DNA of 64,000 nt from Cryobacterium sp. SO1 (GTDB taxonomy: Bacteria; Actinomycetota; Actinomycetes; Actinomycetales; Microbacteriaceae). Each line of letters opens with the position of its first letter. The first letter of the stretch is position 1. Positions 33,357-43,306 of this stretch are shown in pieces. The stretch spans positions 1,736,001 to 1,800,000 of the forward strand of contig NZ_CP067394.1 in assembly GCF_004210215.2 (NCBI RefSeq). The letters are read 5' to 3'. The position numbers and the translations under genes are program-made. The notes under the pieces are model-generated. The model was not told the DNA's origin, did no database searches, and saw only the letters and a list, made by a program, of their open reading frames with translations.

Positions 33357-35135
33357 GTGGCCAAAACCAACATGTCCAGCAAACGCAGGGTCGCGGCCAC
33401 GGTCGTCGTGCTCTTCGCCATCATCGGCCTGTTCGTGGTGCGCCTTGTCGACATCCAGCTCGTGCGGGCCGAGACCCTCAGTGCCGACTCGCTCGGCAAC
33501 CGATCGGTCGAGCGCACCGTGTACGGCTCGCGGGGCGAGATCCTCGACGCCAACGGCGTCGTTCTGGCCGGAACCGTGATGCGGTACGACGTGGCCCTCT
33601 CGCCCAAAAACGCCTCACCGTTCACCCGCACCGTCGACGGGGTCGAGACGTCAGTTCCCCTGGCCCAGTCCGTCGCGGAAATCGGCGCTGTCGTCGGCCT
33701 GTCCGCCGATCAGGTCCAGGCCCTGATCACCGACTCCCTCGCCGACAACCCCAAGTCCGACTACGCGCTCGTCGCCAAGAAGGTCGGCGTTGACGCGTTC
33801 AGAGCGCTGTACGCGCTCGAGATCCCCTGGCTCACCTTCACCCAGAACCCCGGCCGGGTCTACCCCAACGGTGCCGTCGCAGGCAATATCGTCGGCTTCG
33901 TCTCGTCGGAGGGTGAGGCGCAGGCCGGTCTTGAGGCCGGCGAAGACTCCTGCCTCGCCAGCAACAACGGCATCGAAACCTACGAGCGCGGCGCCGACGG
34001 CGTGCGTTTGCCGGAAAGCACTGTTGCCACCGAGTCCGCCGTCAACGGCAGCGACGTGATCACCACCATCGACTCTGACCTGCAATTCTTCGTGCAGCAG
34101 GTGCTCGCCGAACAGGCCCAGAAGACCGGTGCGGCGTGGGGCAACGTCGTCGTGCAAGAGGTCAAGACCGGCAAGCTCGTCGCTGTGGCCGACTATCCCA
34201 GTGTCGACCCGAACGACGTCAACGCCACGACCAACCCCGAAGATCGCGGCTCACGCGCCTTCACAGCCTCTTATGAGCCTGGTTCGACATTCAAGGCCCT
34301 CACCGCAGCCTCGGTCCTCGACGCGGGCCTGGCGACGCCGGAGTCGCAGGTTGTGGCCCCGTACCGCTACCTGCCCGAGAACGGCGCCAACATCAACGAC
34401 AGCTCGGCGCATGGCGACCTGCGCCTCACCCTCGCCGGGGTGCTGATCGAGTCGTCCAACACGGGCACGTCGCAGTTCGGCGAGCGTCTGAACGACCAGC
34501 AGCGCTACGACTACATGACCAAGTTCGGTGTCGGCACCGAAACCGAGAGCGGCTTCCCGGGCGAGGATCCCGGCATCCTGCACCCGGCCGACGAGTGGGA
34601 CAACCAGACCGGATACGCGACCATGTTCGGCCAGGGTCTGACCACAACGGCGCTGCAGGTGTCGAGTATCTACCAGACCATCGCCAATGGCGGCGTCCGG
34701 ATGCCCGTGCAGCTGGTATCCGGCTGCCGCGCGGCAGACGGCACCCTCACCGAGGTTCCCGCAGCCGAGGGCACCCAGGTCGTCTCGGCCTCAGCGGCGC
34801 GCGACACGGCGGACATCCTCGAAATGGTGTACCAGAAGGCCTGGCTGGCCGACACGTGGAAGATCCCGGGATACCGGGCGGCCGCCAAGACCGGCACGGC
34901 GCAGATGCCCGACGGCAACGGCGGCTACTCCACGGGCTACCTGGTGTCGGTGTCCGGCTTCGCCCCGGCCGACGATCCGCAGTACGTCGTTTCGGTGAGT
35001 CTGGCCGATCCTGTTAACATGAATTCGTCAGCAGCACCCGCTCCGGTCTTTCAAGAGGTCATGAGTCAGGTGCTGAAAAAGTACCGGGCAGTTCCCTCGG
35101 GCGCCGCCGCGCCTGATCTCCCCGGTACCTGGTAA
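33357..35135 (+). CDS. ftsI: Septal peptidoglycan transpeptidase FtsI (class B PBP)
   Basis: Cross-links septal peptidoglycan outside the membrane, paired with FtsW. The 592-residue protein has one N-terminal membrane helix (about 10-32), a dimerisation domain from RSVERTVYGSRGEIL, and a transpeptidase domain with active-site S310-T-F-K313, S366-S-N368 and K511-T-G513. All three penicillin-binding motifs are intact. The GTG start has AGGAGG upstream. It lies four bases ahead of murE. No C-terminal PASTA domain is present. Confidence 0.95.
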   Translation: MAKTNMSSKRRVAATVVVLFAIIGLFVVRLVDIQLVRAETLSADSLGNRSVERTVYGSRGEILDANGVVLAGTVMRYDVALSPKNASPFTRTVDGVETSVPLAQSVAEIGAVVGLSADQVQALITDSLADNPKSDYALVAKKVGVDAFRALYALEIPWLTFTQNPGRVYPNGAVAGNIVGFVSSEGEAQAGLEAGEDSCLASNNGIETYERGADGVRLPESTVATESAVNGSDVITTIDSDLQFFVQQVLAEQAQKTGAAWGNVVVQEVKTGKLVAVADYPSVDPNDVNATTNPEDRGSRAFTASYEPGSTFKALTAASVLDAGLATPESQVVAPYRYLPENGANINDSSAHGDLRLTLAGVLIESSNTGTSQFGERLNDQQRYDYMTKFGVGTETESGFPGEDPGILHPADEWDNQTGYATMFGQGLTTTALQVSSIYQTIANGGVRMPVQLVSGCRAADGTLTEVPAAEGTQVVSASAARDTADILEMVYQKAWLADTWKIPGYRAAAKTGTAQMPDGNGGYSTGYLVSVSGFAPADDPQYVVSVSLADPVNMNSSAAPAPVFQEVMSQVLKKYRAVPSGAAAPDLPGTW

Positions 35136-35139
35136 GAAA

Positions 35140-36723
35140 GTGAGCCTCGTGACCGATTCGGCACCGTCGGCTCTCCGTCCTCAGCATCCGGTCCCGCGAT
35201 CGTTGTCCGGACTGGTCGATGAATTTGAGCTAGACACCCGCGGCGATACCGCGACCCGGGAACTGACCGGCGTGAGCCTCAGCTCGCGCACCGTGCAACC
35301 CGGCGACCTGTTCGTCGGGGTGCCCGGCCGGATGAGCCATGGTGCCGCGTATGCCCAGGCCGCCCGCGAAGCCGGTGCCGTCGCTGTGCTGACCGACGAG
35401 GCCGGCGCGCTGCTGGCCGCGGGCTGCGGCCTGCCGATCCTGGTCACCGTCGACGTCCGTACCGCGCTGGGCCACGTCGCCGGTTGGATCCATCGCACTG
35501 CCGAGAACCCGGCGGACCTCTTCGCCGTCACCGGCACCAATGGCAAGACCAGTGTCGTCTACCTGGTTTTCGCCATCCTCACCCAGCTCGGCGTCGTCGC
35601 GGGGCTCACCTCAACGGCCGAGCGCCGGATCGGCGACGTCGCCGTGACGAGTTCCCTGACCACCCCGGAGGCCAGCGAACTGCACGCCCTCCTGGCCCGG
35701 ATGCGCGAAGCCGAGGTGCGTGCCGTGGGTATCGAGGTGTCAGCCCAGGCGATCACCCGCCACCGGGTCGACGGCCTGGTCTTCGACGTCGCGGGCTTCA
35801 CGAACCTCTCCCACGACCACCTCGACGACTACGCGTCCATGGAGGAGTACTTCCAGTCCAAGCTGGAGCTCTTCCAGCCCGGCCGTTCCCGCCGCGGAGT
35901 GGTCACGGTGGACTCCGCGTGGGGCCGCCGCATCGCTGCGGAGAGCCGGATCCCGGTCACCACCCTCGCCAACAACCCCGTGGTCGGCTCGGCCGACGCC
36001 GACCGCCGGCCGGCCGAAGCGGACTGGCGCATGAACGTCGTGCAGGCCGGTGCCCGCTTCACCGAATTCACCCTCGACGGACCCGACGGCCGACGGCTGC
36101 AGACGCGGGTGCCGCTGCTCGGCTGGTACATGGCCGCCAACGCGGCCCTGGCCATCGTGATGCTGGTGGAGAGCGGCTTCGACCTGGCCGCCATCGAACA
36201 TGCCCTCACCCGCGACGGCGGCATCGACGCATACATCCCTGGGCGCGCCGAACTGATCTCCGGAGACCGGGGCCCATTGGTCTACATCGACTACGGCCAC
36301 AGCCCGGACGCCTTCCTCAACACCCTGGGTGCGATCCGCGACTCCACCGCCGGGCGCATCATCATGGTCTTCGGCGCCGACGGCGACCGGGATAAGACCA
36401 AGCGCGCCGCCATGGGCGCCATAGCCGCCCGCGGTGCGGATGCCGTCGTCATCACGGACTTCCATCCGCGGTTCGAAGACCCGGCCACCATCAGGGCCAC
36501 CCTGCTCGCCGCGGCACGCGAGGCCGTGCCTGCGGGGGAACTCTACGAGGTCCCCGACCCCGCCACAGCCTTCCGCCGCGCGCTATCGTTGGCCGCGGAG
36601 GGCGATGTCGTGCTCTACTCAGGGCCCGGCCACGAGAACTACCAGGAGGTAGCCGGAGTGAAACTCCCGTATTCAGCCAGGGATGACGCCCGACTCGCCC
36701 TGCGGGAAGCCGGGTGGCTGTAA
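35140..36723 (+). CDS. murE: UDP-MurNAc-tripeptide synthetase MurE
   Basis: Cytoplasmic ligase adding the third amino acid of the peptidoglycan stem. The ATP loop TGTNGKTS is at 131-138, the carbamylated-lysine block YFQSKLELF is present, and the C-terminal domain is complete (527 residues). The motif that recognises meso-diaminopimelate, usually DNPR, is replaced by DFHPR at 440-444. Members of the Microbacteriaceae use lysine, ornithine, diaminobutyrate or homoserine at this place, so another diamino acid is likely, though which one is not certain. GTG start at 35140; a second GTG is at 35149. The stop overlaps the murF ATG. Confidence 0.92.
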   Translation: MSLVTDSAPSALRPQHPVPRSLSGLVDEFELDTRGDTATRELTGVSLSSRTVQPGDLFVGVPGRMSHGAAYAQAAREAGAVAVLTDEAGALLAAGCGLPILVTVDVRTALGHVAGWIHRTAENPADLFAVTGTNGKTSVVYLVFAILTQLGVVAGLTSTAERRIGDVAVTSSLTTPEASELHALLARMREAEVRAVGIEVSAQAITRHRVDGLVFDVAGFTNLSHDHLDDYASMEEYFQSKLELFQPGRSRRGVVTVDSAWGRRIAAESRIPVTTLANNPVVGSADADRRPAEADWRMNVVQAGARFTEFTLDGPDGRRLQTRVPLLGWYMAANAALAIVMLVESGFDLAAIEHALTRDGGIDAYIPGRAELISGDRGPLVYIDYGHSPDAFLNTLGAIRDSTAGRIIMVFGADGDRDKTKRAAMGAIAARGADAVVITDFHPRFEDPATIRATLLAAAREAVPAGELYEVPDPATAFRRALSLAAEGDVVLYSGPGHENYQEVAGVKLPYSARDDARLALREAGWL

Positions 36724-38162
36724 TGATCGCCCTGACCCTGGCAGAGATCGCCGCCGCCACGAACGGCACACTGCACCTGTACACGGGGCACCTCGTCGAC
36801 CCGTCGGCCCCTGACGCCCTGACCATCGAGTCGCTCGTCGGCGGAGCCGTGCATACGGACTCCCGTGAGGTGACCGCCGGCGACATCTTCGTCGCCAAGC
36901 CGGGGGAGGAGACCGACGGTCACCTCTTCGCGCCGGCCGCCGTCACCGGCGGCGCCGTCGTGATCATCGTCGAACGGGTACTGGATCTGCCTGTGGCCCA
37001 GGTGCTGGTGCCCGACGCCGTCGTCGCCCTGGGCGACCTCGCCACGGCAGTGATCACCCGGGTCCGTGCCGCGGGCCGCCTCCAGGTCGTCGGTATCACC
37101 GGATCCAACGGCAAGACCACCACCAAGAACCTCCTGCGTGCCATCCTCGAACGCGTCGGCCCCACCGTCGCCGCGCGCGCCTCGTTCAACAACGAGGTCG
37201 GCGCCCCACTGACCATGCTCGAAGTCACGAAGGACACCCGATTCCTCGTCGCCGAGATGGGCGCAAGCGCCGAGGGCGAGATCCGCCGCCTGGTGCGGAT
37301 GGCCCGACCCGACATCGGCATCGTGCTCAAGGTGGGATTGGCCCACGCCGGCGGGTTCGGCGGTATCGAAGCCACCGTTCGCGCCAAATCCGAGATGGTC
37401 ACCGACCTCGGCTCCACCGACATCGCGATCCTGAACATCGACGACGACCGGGTGGCCGGTATGGCCGCCGTCACCGCCGCCCGCGTGCTGTGGTTCGGTG
37501 AGAGCGACGGCGCAACCGTGCGGGCCTCCGCGATCCACGGCAGCCGCACCGGCACCAGCTTCACCCTGCACCTGCCGGACGGCGCCAGCCGTCCCGTGTC
37601 CTTCAGGGTCCTCGGCGAGCACCACGTGATGAACGCCTTGGCGGCGGCCGCCGCCGCCGACGCCCTCGGGGTCCCTATCGACGACATCGTCAGCGCCCTC
37701 GAATCAGTTAGCGTCGCCGAACGCTGGCGCATGGAGGTCCTCGGTGGTCGGGACGACGTCACCGTCATCAACGACGCCTACAACGCCAGTCCCGATTCGA
37801 TGACCGCGGCGCTCAAGACCCTGGCCCAGATTCGGAAGCCCGGCGGGCGCAGCATCGCGGTGCTCGGTGAGATGAGCGAGCTGGGGGAGCTGTCCGGCGA
37901 GGAACACGACAGGATCGGGCTCCTCGCGGTGCGCCTGAACATCTCCCAGCTCATCGTGGTCGGCCGTGCCGCCCGTCGCATGCACATCAGCACCATCAAC
38001 GAGGGCTCCTGGGACGGGGAATCGGCGTACGTTGACACCGCGGACGAGGCCTTCGACCTGCTTCGCGACACCATCAAGCCTGGCGACACCGTGCTCGTCA
38101 AATCATCAAATTCAGCTGGACTCCGATTCCTCGGCGACCGACTGGGAAAGTTGTACTCGTGA
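36723..38162 (+). CDS. murF: UDP-MurNAc-pentapeptide synthetase MurF
   Basis: Adds D-alanyl-D-alanine to the UDP-MurNAc tripeptide. The 479-residue protein has the ATP loop TGSNGKTT (126-133), the adjacent [14 protein letters not shown] and [11 protein letters not shown], and a C-terminal domain with YNASPDSM. The ATG overlaps the murE stop (TAATG) and the stop overlaps the mraY GTG, so it is translated from the same message by coupling. Length and motifs are normal. Confidence 0.95.
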   Translation: MIALTLAEIAAATNGTLHLYTGHLVDPSAPDALTIESLVGGAVHTDSREVTAGDIFVAKPGEETDGHLFAPAAVTGGAVVIIVERVLDLPVAQVLVPDAVVALGDLATAVITRVRAAGRLQVVGITGSNGKTTTKNLLRAILERVGPTVAARASFNNEVGAPLTMLEVTKDTRFLVAEMGASAEGEIRRLVRMARPDIGIVLKVGLAHAGGFGGIEATVRAKSEMVTDLGSTDIAILNIDDDRVAGMAAVTAARVLWFGESDGATVRASAIHGSRTGTSFTLHLPDGASRPVSFRVLGEHHVMNALAAAAAADALGVPIDDIVSALESVSVAERWRMEVLGGRDDVTVINDAYNASPDSMTAALKTLAQIRKPGGRSIAVLGEMSELGELSGEEHDRIGLLAVRLNISQLIVVGRAARRMHISTINEGSWDGESAYVDTADEAFDLLRDTIKPGDTVLVKSSNSAGLRFLGDRLGKLYS

Positions 38163-39262
38163 TTGCCCTCCTGCTGGCCGGAGCGATGTCCCTCGTCTTC
38201 ACCCTGACGCTGACCCCGCTGTTCATCCGGCTGTTCCACAAGCTGGGCTGGGGCCAGTTCATCCGCGACGACGGACCCAAGAGCCACCACGCCAAGCGGG
38301 GCACCGCCACCATGGGTGGCATCATCATCATCGTGGGCGTCCTGATCAGCTACTTCCTGGCGATGTGGGTGCAACAGCGACCGCTCACGGCGTCACCGCT
38401 GCTGGTGCTGTTCATGATGGTTGGGCTGGGCTTGGTCGGGTTCCTCGACGACTTCCTCAAGACCCGCAACCAACGCAGCCTCGGCCTCGGCGGCTGGCAG
38501 AAGATCGCCGGGCAGGTCGTCGTCGCCGGCGCCTTCGGGTGGATGGCGCTGCAGTTCCCGGACAAGTACGGCCAGACTCCGGCGTCCACGCACATCTCGT
38601 TCATCAGGGACCTGCCACTGGACTTCATGAAGCTCGGCACGTTCATCGGGATCGCCGCGTTCATCATCTGGATCTGCTTGATCGTGGCCGCCGCATCCAA
38701 CGGGGTCAACGTCACCGACGGCCTCGACGGCCTCGCCACCGGTTCCCTGGTGTTCGCGATCGGCTCGTACATCATCATCGGGTTCTGGCAGTCCAACCAG
38801 TCCTGCAACCCCGGCGGATCCGATATCGCGGACATGTACAAGTGCTATGCAGGGCCCGAAGCCTTCGACCTGGCCATCGTGGCCGCGGCTATCGTCGGCG
38901 GCCTCATCGGCTTCCTCTGGTGGAACACATCGCCGGCCAAGATCTTCCTCGGCGACACCGGCTCGCTCGGCCTGGGCGGCGCGCTGGCCGCGCTGGCGAT
39001 CCTCAGCCGCACCGAACTGCTGCTGGTACTCATCGGCGGCCTCTTCGTGATCGAGGCAGGTTCGGTCATCGTGCAGCGCGCGTACTTCAAGGTCACCCGG
39101 GGCAAGCGGATCTTCCTGATGAGCCCGATCCATCACCATTTCGAACTCAAGGGCTGGGCAGAGGTCACCGTCGTGGTGCGATTCTGGATCATCGGCGGGC
39201 TGCTCGTGGCTGCCGGCGTCGGAACGTTCTACCTCGAGTGGCTGGCCCGGGTGGCCCGCTGA
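38159..39262 (+). CDS. mraY: Phospho-MurNAc-pentapeptide transferase MraY
   Basis: Makes lipid I by moving phospho-MurNAc-pentapeptide to undecaprenyl phosphate. The 367-residue membrane protein has about ten helices and the aspartates of GFLDDFLK and NVTDGLDGL, with KIFLGDTGS and the histidine loop [14 protein letters not shown] start inside the murF stop; its own TGA overlaps the murD ATG by one base. It is the only lipid I synthase seen in the window. Confidence 0.96.
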   Translation: MIALLLAGAMSLVFTLTLTPLFIRLFHKLGWGQFIRDDGPKSHHAKRGTATMGGIIIIVGVLISYFLAMWVQQRPLTASPLLVLFMMVGLGLVGFLDDFLKTRNQRSLGLGGWQKIAGQVVVAGAFGWMALQFPDKYGQTPASTHISFIRDLPLDFMKLGTFIGIAAFIIWICLIVAAASNGVNVTDGLDGLATGSLVFAIGSYIIIGFWQSNQSCNPGGSDIADMYKCYAGPEAFDLAIVAAAIVGGLIGFLWWNTSPAKIFLGDTGSLGLGGALAALAILSRTELLLVLIGGLFVIEAGSVIVQRAYFKVTRGKRIFLMSPIHHHFELKGWAEVTVVVRFWIIGGLLVAAGVGTFYLEWLARVAR

Positions 39263-40818
39263 TGGGCGCCCATTCCTTCGACCCACCCCGCCAAGCCCCG
39301 GACCGGCACCGCCGGTTAGACACCCTGACCAGCTGGCACTCGGACTGGAGGGGCCTCAGCGTGGCCGTCCTCGGTCTGGGCATGACGGGTTTCGCCGCGG
39401 CGGACACCCTGGCCGAACTCGGTGCCGACGTCCTCGTCGTGGCCGGCCGGGCCCCCGACGACAGGGCCCGCCTGCTCCAGGTGCTCGGTGTGCCCCTGGT
39501 CACCGCCGATCTGGACGCGGCGCCTGACGCGCTGGTCTCCCACGACCCCGAGCTGATCATCGTCTCCCCTGGCTTCCACCCCGACCATCCGCTGCTCCAG
39601 TGGGCCGCCAGTCACGCCATCCCGGTCTGGGGCGACATCGAGCTGGCCTGGCGGTTACGCGACAAGGTCGGACCCGCGGCACCCTGGATCCTGGTGACCG
39701 GCACCAACGGCAAGACCACGACAGTGCAGCTCGCCGCGACGATGATCGCCGCCGGCGGGCACCGCGTCGCACCGTGCGGGAACATCGGTGTTCCCGTGCT
39801 CGACGCGATCCGCGACCCGCAGGGCTGGGATGTTCTCGTCGTCGAACTCTCCAGCTACCAGCTGCACCACCTGCCGCTGAGCGGCCCCGGCGCCCTCGTG
39901 CCGGTCTCCACCGTCTGCCTCAACATCGCCGACGACCACATCGACTGGCATGGTTCAGCGCTCGCGTACCGCGACGCGAAGGCGAAGGTCTACGCCAACA
40001 CCACTGTGGCCTGCGTCTACAACAAGGCCGACCTCGCCACCATGCGCATGGTCGAGGACGCCGACGTCAGTGACGGTGCCCGGGCGATCGGCTTCGGCCT
40101 TGGCGTGCCAGGGCCCAGCGACCTGGGCATCGTCGACGGGATCCTCTGCGATCGTGCGTTCCTCGAGGACCGCTTCGACAGTGCCATCGAACTCACCACG
40201 GTCGCCGACCTCGTCGCCGTCGGCCTCGCCGCACCGCACGTGGTCGCCAACATCCTGGCCGCCGCCGCATTGGCCAGGTCCTTCGACGTGCCGCCGGACG
40301 CGATCCGCGCGGCCCTGGCCACCTTCAGGCTGGACGCGCACCGGATCGAGGTCATCGCGACCCACGACGGCATCAGCTGGATCGACGATTCGAAGGCCAC
40401 CAACCCGCATGCGGCTGACGCGTCGCTCGCGGCGTTCGACTCCGTCGTCTGGTTGGTGGGTGGTCTGCTCAAGGGAGTCGACATCGGCGACCTCGTCGCC
40501 CGGCACGCCGGTCGGCTGCGCGGTGCCGTGGTGATCGGGGTCGAGCGGGCGGAAGTCCTTGCCGCATTCCGGCGACACGCCCCGGCCCTGCGCGTATTCG
40601 AGATCGACTCAGATGACACTGGACAGGTCATGCCGTCCGCCGTCGATATGGCCGCGTCCCTGGCCGAGGCCGGTGACGTGGTCCTGCTGGCGCCGGCCGC
40701 GGCATCCATGGACCAGTTCGCGAGTTATGCGGAACGCGGGGCGATGTTCGCCCAGGCCGTACACGATTATTTGGGAGGTGGGTCGCATGAAGATCCGTCC
40801 TCGTACCCGGGTGCCTGA
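39262..40818 (+). CDS. murD: UDP-MurNAc-L-alanine:D-glutamate ligase MurD
   Basis: Adds D-glutamate to UDP-MurNAc-L-alanine. The protein has an N-terminal UDP-binding part (VAVLGLGMTGFAAADTL), ATP loop VTGTNGKTT (145-153), GNIGVPVLDAI, and LNIADDHIDWHGS. At 518 residues it is longer than usual, with about 30 extra residues before the first domain. The end overlaps ftsW by 32 bp in another frame. ATG at 39262 follows directly on the mraY stop (TGATG). The long open frame reaching back to 37966 is an artefact. Confidence 0.93.
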   Translation: MGAHSFDPPRQAPDRHRRLDTLTSWHSDWRGLSVAVLGLGMTGFAAADTLAELGADVLVVAGRAPDDRARLLQVLGVPLVTADLDAAPDALVSHDPELIIVSPGFHPDHPLLQWAASHAIPVWGDIELAWRLRDKVGPAAPWILVTGTNGKTTTVQLAATMIAAGGHRVAPCGNIGVPVLDAIRDPQGWDVLVVELSSYQLHHLPLSGPGALVPVSTVCLNIADDHIDWHGSALAYRDAKAKVYANTTVACVYNKADLATMRMVEDADVSDGARAIGFGLGVPGPSDLGIVDGILCDRAFLEDRFDSAIELTTVADLVAVGLAAPHVVANILAAAALARSFDVPPDAIRAALATFRLDAHRIEVIATHDGISWIDDSKATNPHAADASLAAFDSVVWLVGGLLKGVDIGDLVARHAGRLRGAVVIGVERAEVLAAFRRHAPALRVFEIDSDDTGQVMPSAVDMAASLAEAGDVVLLAPAAASMDQFASYAERGAMFAQAVHDYLGGGSHEDPSSYPGA

Positions 40819-42094
40819 GCACGGCGACAACCAGCGCGGCAGCAACCTGACCCGGATCAACCTCGGCAAGGTCTTCCGCGCCGAATCGACGAACTACCTG
40901 CTCCTTTTGGGCACGACGCTCTTCCTGGTGCTCTTCGGCCTGGTCATGGTGTTGTCCTCCTCGTCGGTGGACTCCTACCTGGAGGACGCCGGTTTCTACG
41001 GCGGCTTGTTCCGGCAGGGCATCTTCGCGGTCCTGGGTATCCCGCTGATGCTGGTGATCAGCCGGTTGCCCGTGACCTTCTGGAAGCGCGTCGCCTGGCC
41101 GGCCCTGGCCGTGTCCTGCTTCTTCCAATGTCTGGTGATCTTCACCCCGCTGGGCGTCACCGTCGCTGGAAACACCAACTGGCTCTCCATCGGCGGGGTG
41201 CAGTTCCAGCCCTCAGAGGCCATCAAGGTCGCCCTGGTGATCTGGCTCGGCGTGATCCTGGCGCAAAAGCAGGACAAGCTCGACGACTGGCGCCACGTCT
41301 ACATCCCGGTGTTCGGCGTGGGCGGCGGCTCGGTCATGCTGGTGATGATCGGCGGTGACCTCGGAACCGTGATCATCATGGCCGGGATCCTGTTCGGAGC
41401 GCTGTTCTTCGCCGGTGTGCGGCTGCGGATGCTCGCCCTGCCGCTGGGCATCGGCGTGGTCGCCGGCGGCCTGCTCGCGATCAGCAGCGAAAACCGGATG
41501 ACCCGCATCCTGAGCTTCGCCGTCGACGGCTGCGACGAGCTGAACGGCACGATCTCGGCTGCCTGCTGGCAACCCCTGCACGGCACGTGGGCCTTGGCCA
41601 ACGGGGGAGTGTTCGGCGCGGGCCTGGGCAACTCCAAGGCCAAGTGGTCATGGTTGCCGGCCGCGGACAACGACTACATCTTCGCCATCATCGGTGAAGA
41701 GCTCGGCCTGATCGGCGCCGTCGTTGTGCTGCTGATGTTCGTCCTTCTCGCCTTCGCGTTCATCCGCATCATGCGCGGTACCGCCAACATGCAGATCAAG
41801 GTGACCACCTCGGCCGTCATGGTCTGGATCATCGGCCAGGCCCTGGTCAACATCGGTGTGGTGCTCGGCGTGCTCCCGGTGCTCGGCGTGCCGCTCCCGT
41901 TGATCTCCGCCGGTGGCACGGCTCTGCTGACCACCCTCGCGGCGATCGGTGTCGTGCTGTCCTTCGCCCGAAGCGACCATAACCTGGCCGAAGAGCCCAC
42001 GAGCCGCGCGGCTGCGCCCGCACGTCCGGCTCCGGCCGTCCCCACCCGCCTGGCTCCGGCGCCGGGCGCCCCGAAACGAGGAAGCACCAGATGA
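40787..42094 (+). CDS. ftsW: Septal peptidoglycan polymerase FtsW
   Basis: SEDS-family glycosyltransferase that polymerises lipid II at the septum with FtsI. The 435-residue protein has about ten membrane helices, with the conserved blocks NTNWLSIGGVQFQPSEAIK, GGDLGT and ADNDYIFAIIGEELGLIG, and ends with a proline/alanine-rich cytoplasmic tail. ATG at 40787 with GGGAGGTGGG upstream was chosen; it lies inside the end of murD. The stop overlaps the murG ATG by four bases (ATGA). Confidence 0.94.
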   Translation: MKIRPRTRVPEHGDNQRGSNLTRINLGKVFRAESTNYLLLLGTTLFLVLFGLVMVLSSSSVDSYLEDAGFYGGLFRQGIFAVLGIPLMLVISRLPVTFWKRVAWPALAVSCFFQCLVIFTPLGVTVAGNTNWLSIGGVQFQPSEAIKVALVIWLGVILAQKQDKLDDWRHVYIPVFGVGGGSVMLVMIGGDLGTVIIMAGILFGALFFAGVRLRMLALPLGIGVVAGGLLAISSENRMTRILSFAVDGCDELNGTISAACWQPLHGTWALANGGVFGAGLGNSKAKWSWLPAADNDYIFAIIGEELGLIGAVVVLLMFVLLAFAFIRIMRGTANMQIKVTTSAVMVWIIGQALVNIGVVLGVLPVLGVPLPLISAGGTALLTTLAAIGVVLSFARSDHNLAEEPTSRAAAPARPAPAVPTRLAPAPGAPKRGSTR

Positions 42095-43218
42095 CGACAT
42101 ACCTGCTGGCCGGAGGCGGCACCGCCGGCCATGTCAATCCATTGCTCGCCGTCGCCGACGCGCTCAGACTCCGCGACCCCGCCGCGACCGTGCTCGTGCT
42201 CGGCACCGCGGAGGGACTGGAGTCCAGGCTGGTTCCCGAGCGCGGCTACGAACTCCTGATAGTCCCGCGGCTGCCCTTCCCCCGGCGGCCGAACCGGGCC
42301 GCCCTCGGCTTCCTGCCGAAGTTCAATCGTGCCATCAACGACGTCGCCGCCATTCTGCGCCAACGCCGGGTTGACGTCGTCGTCGGCTTCGGCGGCTACG
42401 TCGCCACCCCGGCGTACCTGGCCGCGCGCCGGGCCGGCGTGCCGATCGCGATCCACGAAGCCAACGCCAAGCCCGGGCTGGCCAACCGGGTCGGCGCCGC
42501 ACTGACCCGGTCGGTCGGGGTGGCCTTCCCCGGCACGCGCCTCCGCCATGCCCGCGTGGTCGGCATGCCGCTGCGCCGGGAAATTGAAACGCTCGACCGG
42601 GCCGGCTCCAGGCCGGCCGGCCTGGAGTTCTTCGGCCTCGACTCCGACCGACCGGTCCTGCTCGTCACCGGCGGCTCCCTTGGCGCCCGTCGCATCAACC
42701 GCACCATTGTGGATTCCGCCACTGTCCTCTCCGAGTCCGGCTGGCAGGTCCTGCACATCACCGGCAACGCCGCGGAGGTCGATGACCCCCGTCTGCCCGG
42801 TTACCGGATGATCGCCTATTGCGACCGAATGGACCTGGCGCTCTCCGTCGCCGACTTCGCCGTCTCCCGCGCCGGAGCAGCAACGGTCAGCGAACTCAGC
42901 GCCCTCGGGATCCCCGCGGCGTTCGTGCCATACCCGGTCGGCAACGGCGAACAGCGGTTCAACGCCGCCGACGTCGTGGCCGGCGGCGGCGGCATCCTCG
43001 TCGACGACGCCGACTTCCTGCCCGGCTGGATCCGAGCCGAGCTGCTGCCGGTGCTGGCCGAACCCCGGCGCATTCACGACATGAGCGCCGCCGCCCTCTC
43101 CGCCGGGGTGCTTGACGGCACCGCGCGCACACTCGAGCTCGTCGATGAGGCGTCCGGTGCGGCGCCCGGTGCTGAGCCGGGTGCTGCGCCGGGTGCAACG
43201 GCACCGCACTCCGCGTAA
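42091..43218 (+). CDS. murG: Lipid II synthase MurG
   Basis: Peripheral membrane glycosyltransferase adding GlcNAc to lipid I. The 375-residue GT-B protein has the first glycine loop LAGGGTAGHVNP, the IHEANAKPGLANR block, the second glycine loop VTGGSLGARRIN, and the UDP-binding SRAGAATVSELSALGIPAAFVPYP. The C-terminal end has a 12-bp repeat giving GAAPGAEPGAAPGA (43166-43200), absent from typical MurG. 88 bp separate it from murC. Confidence 0.95.
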   Translation: MTTYLLAGGGTAGHVNPLLAVADALRLRDPAATVLVLGTAEGLESRLVPERGYELLIVPRLPFPRRPNRAALGFLPKFNRAINDVAAILRQRRVDVVVGFGGYVATPAYLAARRAGVPIAIHEANAKPGLANRVGAALTRSVGVAFPGTRLRHARVVGMPLRREIETLDRAGSRPAGLEFFGLDSDRPVLLVTGGSLGARRINRTIVDSATVLSESGWQVLHITGNAAEVDDPRLPGYRMIAYCDRMDLALSVADFAVSRAGAATVSELSALGIPAAFVPYPVGNGEQRFNAADVVAGGGGILVDDADFLPGWIRAELLPVLAEPRRIHDMSAAALSAGVLDGTARTLELVDEASGAAPGAEPGAAPGATAPHSA

Positions 43219-43306
43219 CGTTGACGCCAGACCCGAACCGCTCGCAGCACCCGCAGCACCGCCCTAACAGCTTCACCCGCGCACCGCCAGCCAGAAAGAC
43301 GCACAC

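Noticed and set aside
41674..43209. Open frame of 511 codons on the minus strand
   Set aside because: Opposite ftsW and murG; shadow of codon bias.
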